Part shown: positions 45,261 through 61,540 of the stretch, in pieces
Layout: each line of letters opens with the position of its first letter
Numbering within the stretch: the stretch's first letter is position 1
NCBI GenBank assembly: GCA_963995505.1
Contig: OZ023190.1
Coordinates: forward strand, 16,672,092 to 16,736,091
Origin: Hypericum androsaemum
Lineage: Eukaryota > Streptophyta > Magnoliopsida > Malpighiales > Hypericaceae
Direction of reading: 5' to 3'
DNA length: 64,000 nucleotides
Program-made: the position numbers and the translations under genes
The notes under the pieces: model-generated
What the model was told of the DNA's origin: nothing
Seen by the model: the letters and a program-made list of their open reading frames with translations, nothing else
The model's database searches: none

Positions 45261-48200
45261 TCATTTCGTAAAAGGATCCACTAAGTTGTCCTTGGACTTT
45301 ACGTAATTAATGGTGATCACCCCACTAGAGATCAACTGTCTAACGGTATTGTGTCTCCGACGGATATGTCGAGACTTTCCGTTGTATAATGTACTTTGTG
45401 CTCTCCCGATTGCAGACATGCTATCATAATGTATCAATACGGGAGGCACCGGTTTGCTCTAGCACGGAATATCCTCTAGGAAGTTTCTGAGCCATTCAGC
45501 TTCTTCCCCAGCTTTGTCTAGTGCTATAAACTCTGACTCCATGGTGGATCGAGCTATGCACGTTTGTTTAGAGGACTTCCAAGATACAGCTCCTCCTCCT
45601 ATGGTGAATACATATCCACTCGTGGATTTGGAGTCTTTAGTGTCCGATATCCAGTTTGCGTCACTGTATCCTTTTAATACTGCTGGATATTTAGCATAAT
45701 GTATGCCATAGTTTATGGTATATTTTAAATACCGTAAAACCCTTTCCAGAGCTAGCCAGTGATCCTTCCCTGGATTACTTGTGAATCTACTAAGCTTACT
45801 AACTGAGTACGCAATATCAGGACATGTGCAGTTTGTTAAATACATCAAGCTCCCGATAATTTGCGCATACTTCAGTTGAGATACTGGGTTCTCTCGATTC
45901 TTGGCTAAGTGTAGATTCAAATCTACTGGAGTCTTAACCGGAGATTTGTCAAAAGCTTTAAATTTCTTGAGCACGCTTTCCACGTAGTGGGATTGCATCA
46001 AGATAATTTCGTCAGCTTTTCTAGAAATTTTTATTCCTAGTATGACGTCTACCAAACCCATATCTTTCATGTCAAAGTGATTCTTTAACATGTTCTTAGT
46101 TTTCACAATAACCTCTTTATTGCTTCCCGTAATTAGTAAGTCATCTACGTAGAGACATACAATTACGTAAGCTTCAGGTGTGCCCTTAATGTAAACACAT
46201 TTATCTCACTCATTGATCTTAAATCTATTTGACAGCATTGTTCTGTCAAATTTCTCGTGCCACTATTTCGGCGCTTGTTTTAGCCCGTATAGTGACTTGA
46301 CTAGTCGACACACTTTATGCTCTTGACCGGGAGCCACAAACCCTTCAGGTTGCTCCATGTATATCTCCTCTTCCAGTTCTCCATTTAGGAAAGTTGTTTT
46401 TATGTCTATTTGGTGGATCTCGAGGTTATAGAGTGCTGCAACAGCTATGAGTACTCTAATTGATGTGATTCTTGTGACCGGTGAATACGTATCAAAGAAA
46501 TCATATCTCTCCTTCTGTTTGAACCCCTTAGCTACCAATCGAGCTTTGTACTTGTCGATTGATCCATCAGCTTTGTATTTTCTTTTTAGGATCCATCTGC
46601 ATCCCAAAGGTTTGCAGCTCGGTGGGAGATCCATGATTTCCCACGTGTGGTTTTGCATAATGGATTCTATCTCACTATTGATAGCTTCCTTCCAGAGAGG
46701 AGCATCTGGACTGGACAATGCTTCTTGGATTGTCCTAGGTTCATTTTCTAACGCATAGGTTAGATAATCCAGATCGAAAGATTTGGTTACCTTCGTCCAT
46801 TTACTACGTCTAGGTTCATCATCTTTCTGATTTGACCCTTGTGTAGTCTCGTGAGCCTTTTTTTTTGGACTTCCTTCCTTTCTTTCCTTATTAGGAAAGC
46901 TATTCTCAAAGAACGTTGCGTTCCTTGATTTTATGACCATTCCCGCATTTACCTCAGGGTTTTCAGATTTATGCACCAAGAATCGATAAGCACTACTATT
47001 TTGCGCATATCCGATAAAGATGCAATCAATGGTCTTGGGTCATATTCTTACCTGCTTAGGCTTGGGTACTTCGACCTTTGCTAGGCACCCCCACACTTTA
47101 AGGTAACCGTAGGAAGGCTTCCTTCCTTTCCATAGTTCATATAGGATTTTATCCCTTTTCTTGTGTGGCAATTTGTTTAGAATGTGGTTAGCTGAGAGCA
47201 CAGCTTCCCCCCACATGTTCTGGGGTAAGCCCGAGCTAATCAACATAGCGTTCATCATCTCCTTAAGAGTTCAATTTTTGCGTTCAGCTACGCCATTCGA
47301 TTGAGGTGAGTATGGAGCAGTCGTCTGATGAATAATGCCGTGTTCTTGACAGAGTTCCTCAAACAGAGCTACATATTCTCCTCCTCGATCACTTTGGATC
47401 ATTTTGATTTTCACGCTGAGTTGATTTTCAACCTCATTCTTATATCTCTTAAAGGCATCAAGAGCTTCGTCTTTGCCTTTTAGGAGATATACGTAACAGT
47501 ATCTCGTGCAATCATCGATAAGCGTGATGAAGTATTTCTTCCCGCCTTTAGTTTGCACGTGTTTTATATCGCAAGTGTCCGTATGAATTAACTCTAACGG
47601 CGTAGTACTTCTTTCCACCGAATAGAAAGGTGCTCTGGTCATTTTAGCCTCCACACATACTTCACATTTATCGGATGGGTTGAACTCTAGATACGGTAAT
47701 AAATTTAAATTTACTAACTTTCTTAGCGAGTTTAAATTTACGTGTCCTAATCTACCATGCCATAAATTAGAACACTCGGCCAAGTAAGAAGAAGCGTTAA
47801 CTTTATTTTTACCGTTAAAGGTGCGATGTACAGTTATTACATTCATCTTAAACAGCCCCCTCTCTAGATAACCCTTTCCTATGAATTGACCCGCTTTGGT
47901 CAGTACAAACTTATCAGCCTCAAATACAAGCTTAAGACCGGCTTTGCTCAACAGTGAGCCAGAAAGTAAGTTCTTGCGGATGTCCGGGACATGCAGTACA
48001 TCCTTGAGGGTCAGCTCCTTTCCTGAGGTCAGCTTCAGGACTACCTTACCCAGACCGACGATCTTGGACGTTGCAGAGTTTCCCAAGAACAGCTTTCGAC
48101 CGGTGATCAGAATATAGTTCGAGAACATCTCCTTGTCCGAGCAGACGTGACGGGTAGCTCCAGTGTCCACGAACCACTCTCTCGGATTGACACCAGGTTG

Positions 48201-49093
48201 TCTTCAAACACCACGGCTGACAGATCTATCTGGGACAAGTCTTCAGCCAGGTTAGCTTTTCCTTGATCGTCTTTCTTCGGCTGGCGACAGTCCTTAGCCA
48301 TGTGTCCGGATTTCCCGCAGTTGTAGCAGTCGCCCTTGATCTTCTTTTTCTTCTTGGGCTCTTGCTTCTCCTGCTTATCCCCAAACTTCTTCCTCTTCTT
48401 GCTACTTTTTCCCTCGGGGAGGTGCACGATGGTCTCAGGGTTGGCCTTGCCTTGCTTGACTTCAGACTTTCGGTTGTCTTCCTCGATCCTAAGTCTCATG
48501 ATCAGGTCTTCTAGGCCCATGTCCTTCCTCTTGTGCTTGAGGTAGCTCTTGAAGTCCTTCCAGAGTGGGGAGAGCTTCTCGATCATCGCAGCTACTTGGA
48601 AGGACTCGCTGAGTTACATCCCTTCGGCTTGGATCTCGTGAAAGATCAGCTGCAACTCCTGCACTTGGTCGATGACCTTCTTGGAGTCCACCATCTTGAA
48701 GTCGAGGAATCGTCCGACGATGAATTTCTTCGTCCCGGTATTCTCCGTTTTGTACTTCTTCTCGAGTGAACCCCACAGCTCTTTAGCAGTTTTGGCTTCT
48801 GCGTAGACGTTGTAGAGCATGTCGTCTAGTCCATTCAGGACGTAGTTCTGGCATAGGAAGTCGCTATGACTCTATGCATCGAGGGCGTTGATCTTCTGTT
48901 GATCTGCCTCATTTTCCACCACCTTCGGAGCCTCTTCCTTCAAGAATCGGACCAGGTTGAGCGTCGTCAGGTAGAACAACATCTTATGTTGCCACCTCTT
49001 GAACTCGGTACCGTTGAACTTGGCCCGCCTTTCGGCGTGGACAGTTCCCGGGACTGCGGGTGCTGAGCTTGTTGATGCCATCTTCAAGTACAC
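45261..49093 (-). pseudogene. Copia gag-pol polyprotein, broken by stops and frameshifts
   Basis: Minus strand. Gag starts near 49081 (MASTSSAPAVPGTV) and includes a zinc knuckle CYNCGKSGHMAKDC near 48320. Protease motif VDTGAT lies near 48170, GAG-pre-integrase [10 protein letters not shown] near 47760, integrase with IQSDRGGEY near 47370, reverse transcriptase RWILKRKYKADG near 46590, the YVDD box region near 46150, and RNase H with HYDSMSAIGRAQS near 45420. Frame breaks or stops near 48874, 48615, 48190, 47270, 47040, 46263, 46207 and 45459 split it. It cannot make a full polyprotein. These are plant retrotransposon proteins of standard function. Confidence 0.92.
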
Positions 49094-49109
49094 TATCTCG
49101 TCTTACGAT

Positions 49110-49975
49110 TGTTGTTTTGGAGGGTTGGTGTACTTGATTTGGATCTTCGGCAGTCGAGACAAGTGTTGGACACTTTCTCCGTAAGATGAGATTGCCCCGT
49201 ATATTTCAGTGCGGTACGGGCTACGGCAATCGTCCCCAAGATACAACGACTGTTAGGGCATTTCCAAGACCGTTGCACACGTATCGCGAAACTTTCGGGC
49301 GAACCCTTATATACCCAGAATTTTTGGACCTTTGTTTTCTAAGTGAAGAACGGGGGAGAGAATAAGACAACAATACTCGGAGATGCACTTGCTACTGGGA
49401 TAAGGAATTATGGCAAGGGGCAGGCCTATTTATAGGCTGGAGGAGGCAGGGAGGCAGCCACCCCAAAGGGATGCGTCCGCTCGGCCATCAAGCTGGCTGG
49501 CTGCGCTCGTGGCCCTTCGGTGGCTTCTGGATCCTTCCAGGGGAGCCCAGGCTGCGCTGGCGCCCTTTCGCGATGGATCTCGCAGCCCTTCGGCCTTCTG
49601 GAAGTTCCAGCCTGTCGTGCCTCTTCGGTGGCCAACCTGAAGGCTCTCGCAGCTCCTCGTCACTCCGGTAGCTGCGCAGCTCTCTTCGGATCCGGACAAA
49701 ATACTTAAGGCTCCTCCAGACGATGCGCACGTGCAAAGTACCAAGTGTGCCACAAAGTGCCCATTGCGACCTGCGTCCAATGCGCCATGCGCACACGCAC
49801 GTACTCGCAGCTAGCGGTGGGTCAGCCTTTTGGGTTGTCAATCAAGTTGAGAGGTAAGGAGAGGAATTCCTTATAAACAAGGAAATCCTCCTTGCTCTAT
49901 TCAATGTGGGATTGCAACCTTCCATTTTTCCTTTGGACCTTTGGGCTTTTTTGGCCTTCATTCACAAACCCAACA
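49110..49975 (-). repeat. Copia 5' LTR (in element orientation)
   Basis: Partner of 43759-44657, 866 bp. The element's internal region starts at 49109 on the minus strand. A canonical initiator-Met tRNA primer site was not obvious. Confidence 0.93.
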
Positions 49976-50677
49976 GTACCTGCTCCGGAGCAGCTCCTCC
50001 TCTTCGTGGTCAGGCTCATAGCGAGTTTTGGTTCTTTTAGGAGGAGGAAAAATGGAGATGACGAAGGTAGGAGGCAACAGAAGGAAGTTGGGATTGCATG
50101 ATGGTGTCAGCATCAGGAGAAGAGCTATACCCATCTTCAACTCTGAGGTACACCATGAAATACCCATAGACAACGTCTCTGAGGTACACCATGAAATACC
50201 CATCTTCAACTCCACTAAAGCTTTAATGGATTCTTCATGTTGGTCCCTTTCTGATAATAATTTGGTGCCTTTTTGGAAGTTGTTCATAGGTGTATATATA
50301 ATTAAGAAATAGAGTTTTCAAATTAGGATTCTTTAAAATTTTATTACTTTAATTAATTTTGATTCTCTTTAGTTAGTTTTGATTTTTAATAAGGTTTGAG
50401 TTTGATTTTTGATTTTGATTGAAGTTAGAGGAAGAAGATGAAGTGGGAGGAAGAAGAAGGGGGAGGAAAGATGAGTTTTTGTTTTTTAAATGAGAGGGAC
50501 ATTTTTATCTTTTCAAGTGGTGGTTCGCCGGATAAAATGGCATATTCTGGCGACAGGGACCCTAGAATATGTAAAACCAAACACGGAGGAGGACAAAATC
50601 ATTTTTCAAAACCAAGGGACCCGAGTAGAAAGATGACCAAATACCAGGGACAAAAAGATAATTTACCCAATTTTTTT

Positions 50678-51307
50678 CCTTCTTCCTTAAATAATACATC
50701 AGAAAAAAATTAATTAATTATTAATTAATTTGGTTGGACTAGGTGAGCATTTTGGGAAGAAAAAATATTTGGTTGGATTAGATTGTATATGGAAGGGAGA
50801 GAAATTAATTACTTTTAGAAATTAATTTTTGGGTAAGTGGATCAATTTTATATATCTCAAAATTTTTATCAAGTAGTGCAATAATAAATCATACTACTTG
50901 AGAAATACATTGCCAAACTCCCGACCTTAAGATCAAAATTGAAAACTAACCCACTCATGGCAAAGTAGACGATTAGCATGAGTAAGAAGCTCTCTATTAC
51001 AACGTAAAGTTGCAAACCACACATTCTTGATCATACCACCATTGGCAACCCTTATTTCCAAGAACGTGGGATCATTGTAGGTCTGAAACTTCCAAACTTG
51101 ATGTCTTTACAGAAGCTTGCTTAACAATGTTTAGAATCGTCCCCGGCTCTCCATCCTATACTGTACCAATACGCTTTGCCACCTCTTGAGTAATTGCTGC
51201 CCTCTCAACTGATCTTTGTTCAGGATCAACTTTAGGAGGGGAGGAGGTAAGAGATTTGATCGTCTGATTTGCCTGGACTAAAAGGCCTCGTCAGAGGATG
51301 GTTTGGG
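50678..51307. other. AT-rich interval and LINE-flanking sequence
   Basis: No gene. The right part is likely the 3' continuation of the minus-strand LINE ORF1 remnant. Confidence 0.4.
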
Positions 51308-52119
51308 TTAGAATAGAAGCCTTCTTATTGATTGAGAAAGATAAAGCCTTAACAGTTGGCTTTCTAGTACGATGTGAGGTACGTGGCACCACAGTTGTAG
51401 CGAAGACCCTATCGTCACTGCATCTGAATGCCCAACAAACTCGCCATCACCATTGGCATCCGCAACGCTGGCGGAGATATCCAAATGGTCCCTCCCAGAA
51501 ATAGTTACCACAGAGCTAAAATCCCCCTGCACATCCACAATTTCACTCGCAGCAGAAACCAAAACTAGGGGAAGAGCATCAGCCATATTCATACGTGTTT
51601 CGTGAGAGACAGGCACATCCACGAGATCAAACAAGAGATTACCCTTCCCATCTACTACCCGTTCCTCCAAAGGGGGAGAGAGCCAGCTACATGCTCCTGA
51701 TCAATAACAACCTCCTTCGCTAGTCCCACAAAGGCCTCGAGAGGGACATCTCCAACTCGCAGAGAGGTAGCCATGTGATCAATCGTGTCCTCGACAATTT
51801 CACCATCTTTCACGAGAGCATTAAACGAATTGGAGATAGATACTCCAACTCTTCCAATCTCCACGGAAGCACCACGAGAAGAGTGCACCACAACCTGTTT
51901 CGAAGTCTGACCATCCTTTGGTTGCCATGCCTGCTTACCAACTGACCTATTCGATACTAGCTCCTTCTCCACTTGCTTACCTCGGGCAATCTCCCTTTTC
52001 CGCTCTTCAACTCCAGCCCTTGGGTGCAACTTACGGCATGAAATAGTATCATGCCCAATTATTATTTCATGCCCAATTATTTTGCAATGATCACAAAAAG
52101 GTGGTAGATTCTCGTACAC
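51308..52119 (-). pseudogene. LINE (L1-type) ORF1 remnant with zinc knuckle
   Basis: The minus-strand frame reads YENLPPFCDHCKIIGH, the zinc-knuckle part of plant LINE ORF1 (zf-CCHC_4), with CRKLHP completing it after a small in-frame duplication (ATTATTTCATGCCCA repeated near 52040-52080). A charged low-complexity region follows, then a frame change near 51660. No reverse transcriptase is adjacent. Confidence 0.75.
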
Positions 52120-52129
52120 GATATCAACT

Positions 52130-52781
52130 AATTGCTTTTGGTAATTCGTTACTACTGTTTCAATAAATCCTTTATCCCATATTTATATTAAATTTTTTTT
52201 GAATTTAGATTATTTAAATATTAACTCCTAATTACTATTTTTTCTGTGCACTAACGGGCAAAAAGCCCAATAATATACTAGCTCGTAGTGAGCACATAAA
52301 GGTTTAAAAAAAACAACAATGAAGGCAGCTACTTTTGATGTCCCATAATAACTCAAAAGATGCAAATAAAGTTAAAAACATTCTGTAGTTACTATGGGGG
52401 GATCTGTGGCCCATATTTTTTGGGCAGAAATGCCGATTCTCATCGTGTCTAATGGCTTAATCTATTTTTTTATTTTACTTTACAACAAAGGGTGCCCCAC
52501 CTGTTGTTTATGAGAAATTTTATGATAATCTGTGGATGTCAAGTTATCAAATAAGTTGGTATGTACTTATCAATTAATAAATAATGTGTAAAAGTATGGC
52601 CACTCTATTATTAGTCTAATAGTAGAGTGAACATTTAAGGTATAAAATTTTGTCATTAATATGATTTATGTTGATTAAATAATTGAGCTTATTCTTGAAG
52701 CCAATTGCTGAGTGAAGAAAGAGAATTTGTAAAAGAGGTCATTAATGCTCTAACAATTGCTGGGTGTCCCGTGAATATCAA
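52130..52781. other. AT-rich interval
   Basis: No gene or repeat boundary recognised before the solo LTR target site. Confidence 0.45.
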
Positions 52782-52929
52782 ATAACTGTTGGGAAAATTA
52801 CCCACTTTTCGTGGGTATAGATTGGATACGGAATGCCACTATTTCGAACTGTTTGGAATGAAGATATGCAGGGATTTTTTTGCAAATGCGCTAAAATACG
52901 GGGACCAAAATAAAAAAAGACACGCACAA

Positions 52930-53190
52930 ACACATGCCGGATACAAATGCCATTATCACATAACTGCGCATGCCAGTATCACATAACTGCATATGCCAGT
53001 ATCACATAACTACACATGCCTGTGTGACCTTTTTGCAAAAATGCTAAAATACGGGGACCAAAATGAAAAAAATTACGCGTGCCATTATCATCAACGGGGA
53101 CTTGCCGTTTTCACAAAAATAAATGCCATTATCACATAACTGCACTTGCCATTATCACATAACTGTACTTGCCATTATCACATACTTGCG
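52930..53190. repeat. Tandem motif ATGCCATTATCACATAACTG inside solo LTR
   Basis: At least seven imperfect 20-23 bp units (TGCCATTATCACATAACTGC, TGCCAGTATCACATAACTGC), partly interrupted by other sequence. Confidence 0.82.
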
Positions 53191-53579
53191 CTTGCTGCTG
53201 CGGTCCCCCTTCACTCCAAACCGTTCGGAATCAATTCTTTCACTCCGTACCCAATCCAAAGCCACTTTTCGTGGACCCAAGCAATGCAAGCGGAAATGCA
53301 TACGAGCAAACCATGATAACTACGAGAAGCACAACGCACAAAGCACAAAGAAAGCACAAGGAAGGACACAAAATTTGTTCACCCGGTTCGATCCTCAATG
53401 ATCTACATCCGGGGGCTTCCAAGCCAGGAGAGATTCTATTATATCACACTCGAGCTTTACTCGCTCTCATAATAATGGATGCCTTCACTCGGCTCACTCT
53501 CTCCTCCTCTTCTCACCCGAGGCTACCCATACTCTTGGGAGCTCTCACTCTTGGCAAAGCCCTTGGCTTGGGCTCTACC

Positions 53580-54200
53580 CACTCTTCGGGCAACTCTCCT
53601 TCACTCGGAGAGCACCACCTCCTTCACTCGGAGGTAACCCTTCACTTGGATTTTCTTCCGTCTTCTCCTTCACTTGGAGGCAACCCTTCACTTGGGTCTT
53701 CCATCTTCTCCTTCACTCAGAGGCAACCCTTCACTTGGTTCTTCCATCTTCTCCTTCACTTGGGTCTTCTTCCTTCTTCTCTCCTTCACTTGGAGAGCAT
53801 GCCTCCTTCACTCGGAGGTAACCCTTCACTTGGGTCTTCTTCCTTCTTCTCTCCTTCACTCGGAGAGCATGCCTCCTTCGCTTGGAAGTAACCCTTCACT
53901 CGGGTCTTCTTCCTTCTTTTCCATCTCTTTCACTTGGAGTCAATCCTTCTTCTTGGGTTGGAAAACTCGGGGAACATAGACCACTCTCCTCTTCTTGGAG
54001 AGCTTCTCCTCTTCTCCTCCTCTCTCTTTGCCATGGACAACCCTCTTCTCCTAGGAGGGTTGGGCAACCCTTTCTCTAGGGGTTCACCTCTTCTTCTCCT
54101 TCTCCTCCTTCACTTGGAGGAGTGGGCACTTGGCCTCTCCTTCACTTGGAGAGCCTTTCTCCTTCCTCCCTCTTCTCTCTTTCTCTTTGGAGAAGTGGGC
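53580..54200. repeat. CCTTCACTTGGAG-type tandem repeats inside solo LTR
   Basis: Many CTTCACTTGG(A/G) and CTCCTTCACTCGGAG motifs, some in larger units of about 60-120 bp. Open frames here (Leu/Ser/His-rich) reflect the repeat and are not genes. Confidence 0.82.
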
Positions 54201-54465
54201 AACACTTTGCCCTCGCTCTGCTTTTTCTTATTTCGTCTTCACTCGACGCTTGACCCGATCGCCCCCTATCATCCCAAGGCTCTTCACTCGAGCCACACGA
54301 CCCTCGGATGTCCTTAACGTCTTCACCCGACTCTTGACTTGATTGACTCTCCGAGCGTCCCCGGACTCCGAACCCAATCGATCAACTCTCGGACCATCCT
54401 CACGGCTCTTCACTCGAGCCACCCAAATATTTCACTCGTACTCAGACTCCATACCCAACAATAAC

Positions 54466-55351
54466 GAGGAGATAATTTTTTGTATCTTTTACATGGTCTT
54501 TAACTTAGAGTTGATAGGTTATTTGATGGTATTTTGACCAACTTTGATTTTTTTTCTAAATTAAAAAGTATGACTAATTTAGTTTTTATGGAATGAACAA
54601 ACTAGAATATATATTTTTACATGTAAGATGATTTTTATTATGTAAATAGGAATCGCCTTGATACAAATAGAGGGTTTCACAAGGGAGGTATCCAATCAAG
54701 AAAAAAAATAGCTTAGACAAATTATTAATTAAATCAAACAAAATAAATTGGCGACAAGAGCTAGTGCAGAGAATTCTAAATTAATTATCGAATTGTTGTA
54801 ATAACGTATATTCTATTATATAATGTAATTGGTAGATAATAATGTTATTTATTAGTATAATATCTTCTAATTTTTATCGTAAATAATAATTTAATGGTTT
54901 TTGAAATCTTATATATAAGCTCATCTTCAAATAAATTTTTTATTCTAACCTAAATTATATTAATGACAAAACTCTATGCCTTAAATATTTATTGTACTAT
55001 TAAATTAATAAAGTGGCCCCACTTTTCTATATGTTACTTATTAATTGGTGGGTACATAAAGTTTCTCGTTCTTTACCCTTTATTGGTTGCTTCCTAAACC
55101 AAATTCTGAAGCATGAATGGTCGAAAAATGTGTACGAACTATAATGTGGTATGACTGACACGATGGTTGTAGGAAAATAACAAACACGAAAATAATTTAT
55201 TCTAATACAATATAATGGATATCATAACGATTTTGTTATATAGTACCGGGGCGAATATCTCCTCTCTCTCTCTCTCCTTATGAGAAGAAGGGAATTCTTG
55301 TCTAGATGATACTTTCGGAAAGCAATAGATATATTCTCTGATTATCCTTAA
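54466..55351. other. CKX downstream interval
   Basis: AT-rich, including a TC run near 55262-55275. The part nearest 55352 is the probable CKX 3' UTR. Confidence 0.5.
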
Positions 55352-59503
<4,152 letters not shown>

Positions 59504-59572
59504 TTAAATCTCTTTGTACTTTGTAGTATGTTATTTTGGAGGTGGTGGAATGGGATGAAAGGAGAGGGAGGG

Positions 59573-59582
59573 TTTATATATA
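59573..59582 (-). promoter_or_regulatory. TATA box of CKX
   Basis: TATATATAAA on the minus strand, about 75 bp upstream of the start codon at 59500. Good match and spacing. Confidence 0.65.
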
Positions 59583-59984
59583 GAAAAGCTGCATGGGAAA
59601 TGTGTTGGAAGATGTAATAAGCATGGGAAGGACGAAATATTAATAACTACTTTTATTATATTAAATTAACGAAATATATATTACATCAACAAAACTAAGT
59701 CCTCCGTGCAAAGCAGGAGAAGTTTGGTCAGAAATATGATGACATATTGGTCTGGAGAAGTTTTGTCAAAGATACGCAAGGACGGGAATGGGTCCACCAC
59801 CCATATGACTCTTCCCATGCAACAGCTTTCCAAGTCGTGGTTTTTTAGAAATAGAGTTTTATGGATGTGGACGATCGGAATTTCGTAACTTATTTAATTT
59901 ATATTTAAGGTCTTCGTCCTTTATTTTACTAAAAAAAGTCGTGGAAATAAATAAAAAATTAGTTATTCTAAGTAGTAACTTTTT

Positions 59985-61540
59985 TTTAGGGAATGGATTC
60001 AGTCCTGGAGGTACATTTATTGCGAGGCCCGTCCTCGAACTCGTTTGGGCCATTGGATGAGTAAAAAAAAACTGAAGCTGTTCTAACGGACAATGACAAG
60101 GTGGGATAATTTAGTATTTTACCTCCTTTCGTTTGTTCTCTCTTTACTTTCATTGCAACGCTCCTCTACTCCAACCCCTCTCTCTCTCCCCCCCATCTCT
60201 CTCCCTCCCTCTCTCCATTTATCGGCGACAAACAGAGAGAATGGCTTCAAGTCCACAGCAACCGACGGCAACCGATGCCGACGACGAGGAGCGAAGATGC
60301 TGATGAGGAGCTACGCGACCCTCCATCGAAGCTTTATCGAAGCGACCCCGATACGACCCCTTCTAGTCCGACTTTGAGAAGACCCCGATGCGACTCCAGG
60401 CGAGCTACATGAGGCCGACGAGCGGAGGACGGTGACGAGCTAAGGCTGGCGAGGAGCGAGCTTCAGTCAGCAGCGTAGATCTGTGGCAAGCTATGGTCGG
60501 CGAGCGTAGATCTAGGGTGAGTCCCCTCGCCGGCACCAGGGAAAGACGGTCGGGGATGAGGAACGCTTGGATCTTGATCGGCTACGTCCTCGTTGTTGGA
60601 TATATCTCATTAGGCATCCTCTTCAATCGATTATTTGGGTTGCCAGCGTACCGATTGTTTCGCTAAGTTTTTGTATTTTAATTTGTATTTTCCAGGTTCG
60701 GTATGGGCACTGTGATAATTCTTGGCAATGGAGAGCCCCTAGTCTTCGCTAAGTAGCAATTGTGAAATTCGTGGTTGTACTTTTCTTTTTTCTTGTACTG
60801 TTCTTGTACTTTTCTTGATTTGGGGATGATGAACCAAACAGAGGATTGTATTGGGATTGTATTGGGATTGTATTTGAGATGACGAACTAAATGGATGGAG
60901 AAGTGGTTGCTGCTATTTCATTTTGTCTAATTTGTAGGCTACAAATTGTGTTTATATATCGAATAGCTTATCATGTTATCATACAATAGTTTATTATATT
61001 ATGATACAATAGTTTGCACAGTTACGATACAATGGTTTATCATGTTATGATACAATAGTTTGTACAGTTACGATGCATTGGTTTATCATGTTATAATACA
61101 ATAGTTTGCACAGTTATGATACAATAGTTTATCATGTTATGATATAATAGTTTGCACAGTTACGATATAATGGTTTATCATGTTATGATACAATAGTTTG
61201 TTATGTCACAATCGAAGGTTTGATCGACTATTAAATAATTAATATCCGGTTATATCAAATGGTATGTTCGATTTACTATACCAATTATTTTACTTGTTAC
61301 CGATTATCTATCTACAAAAATAAAGTCTAAAGAAAAAAAATTAAAATGAGTAGAGAGGCGGGACCCACCCCTATTCTCCTCCCAAAAAATAAAGATCACG
61401 TGGGGCCTGTCCATTATTCCTCTCACGGGACACCCATGCCATCTTTATAATTTTTTTTTCTCTTTTTTGTCCATTCTACTCCTGACCCTTCCTATCCAGA
61501 ATCGTGCTGGATGTTCTTTTTCAGGACTGAGTCCAGTCCT
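59985..61540. mobile_element. Possible TIR element upstream of CKX
   Basis: Left GGAATGGATTCAGTCCTG and right CAGGACTGAGTCCAGTCC are inverted with two mismatches over 18 bp. Flanking T-rich runs (CTTTTTTTT, TTTTTTATT) might be a 9 bp duplication but are too simple to be sure. The core has a CT-rich tract, a GC-rich stretch (60250-60560) without recognisable protein, and a minisatellite. Confidence 0.45.
60966..61212. repeat. Minisatellite alternating two 21-23 bp units
   Basis: Units GATACAATAGTTTGCACAGTTAC and GATACAATGGTTTATCATGTTAT alternate about five times, making a higher-order period near 44 bp. Confidence 0.88.

Larger units (their letters stand above)
43759..49975 (-). mobile_element. 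Ty1/Copia LTR retrotransposon, 6.2 kb, degenerate
   Basis: LTRs at 43759-44657 (899 bp) and 49110-49975 (866 bp) both begin TGTTG and end CCCAACA on the plus strand. A perfect 5 bp duplication GTACC lies at 43754-43758 and 49976-49980. The element is on the minus strand: a purine-rich tract (CATGTGGGGGAT) abuts the 43759 LTR, its 3' LTR. Internal domains run gag, protease, integrase, reverse transcriptase, RNase H, the Copia order. Confidence 0.95.
43119..50668. mobile_element. MULE-like element split by a Copia insertion
   Basis: Long inverted ends: left GGGGTAAATCACTCCCTTGT, then CCTGGTGTTTGGTCA; right, in complement, GGGTAAATTATCTTTTTGTC, then CCTGGTATTTGGTCA, continuing for about 130 bp. 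A perfect 9 bp duplication AATTTTTTT lies at 43110-43118 and 50669-50677. Without the Copia element it is about 1.3 kb. The core carries a minus-strand exon-like frame interrupted by the Copia target site (LLRSRY before, MGQVTEIYGLLWRFG after), followed by GTGAGT, which would serve as a splice donor. The source gene was not recognised. Confidence 0.8.
52787..54460. mobile_element. Solo LTR, 1674 bp
   Basis: Begins TGTTGGGAAAATTACCC and ends CATACCCAACA, with inverted termini TGTTGGG/CCCAACA. A perfect 5 bp duplication ATAAC lies at 52782-52786 and 54461-54465. No internal region, primer site or partner LTR is nearby, so it is a solo LTR from LTR-LTR recombination. Two internal tandem arrays enlarge it. 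Confidence 0.88.

Noticed and set aside
53123..54342. Several long plus-strand frames rich in Leu, His, Ser
   Set aside because: They fall in the tandem repeats of the solo LTR; all three frames are open by repeat composition.
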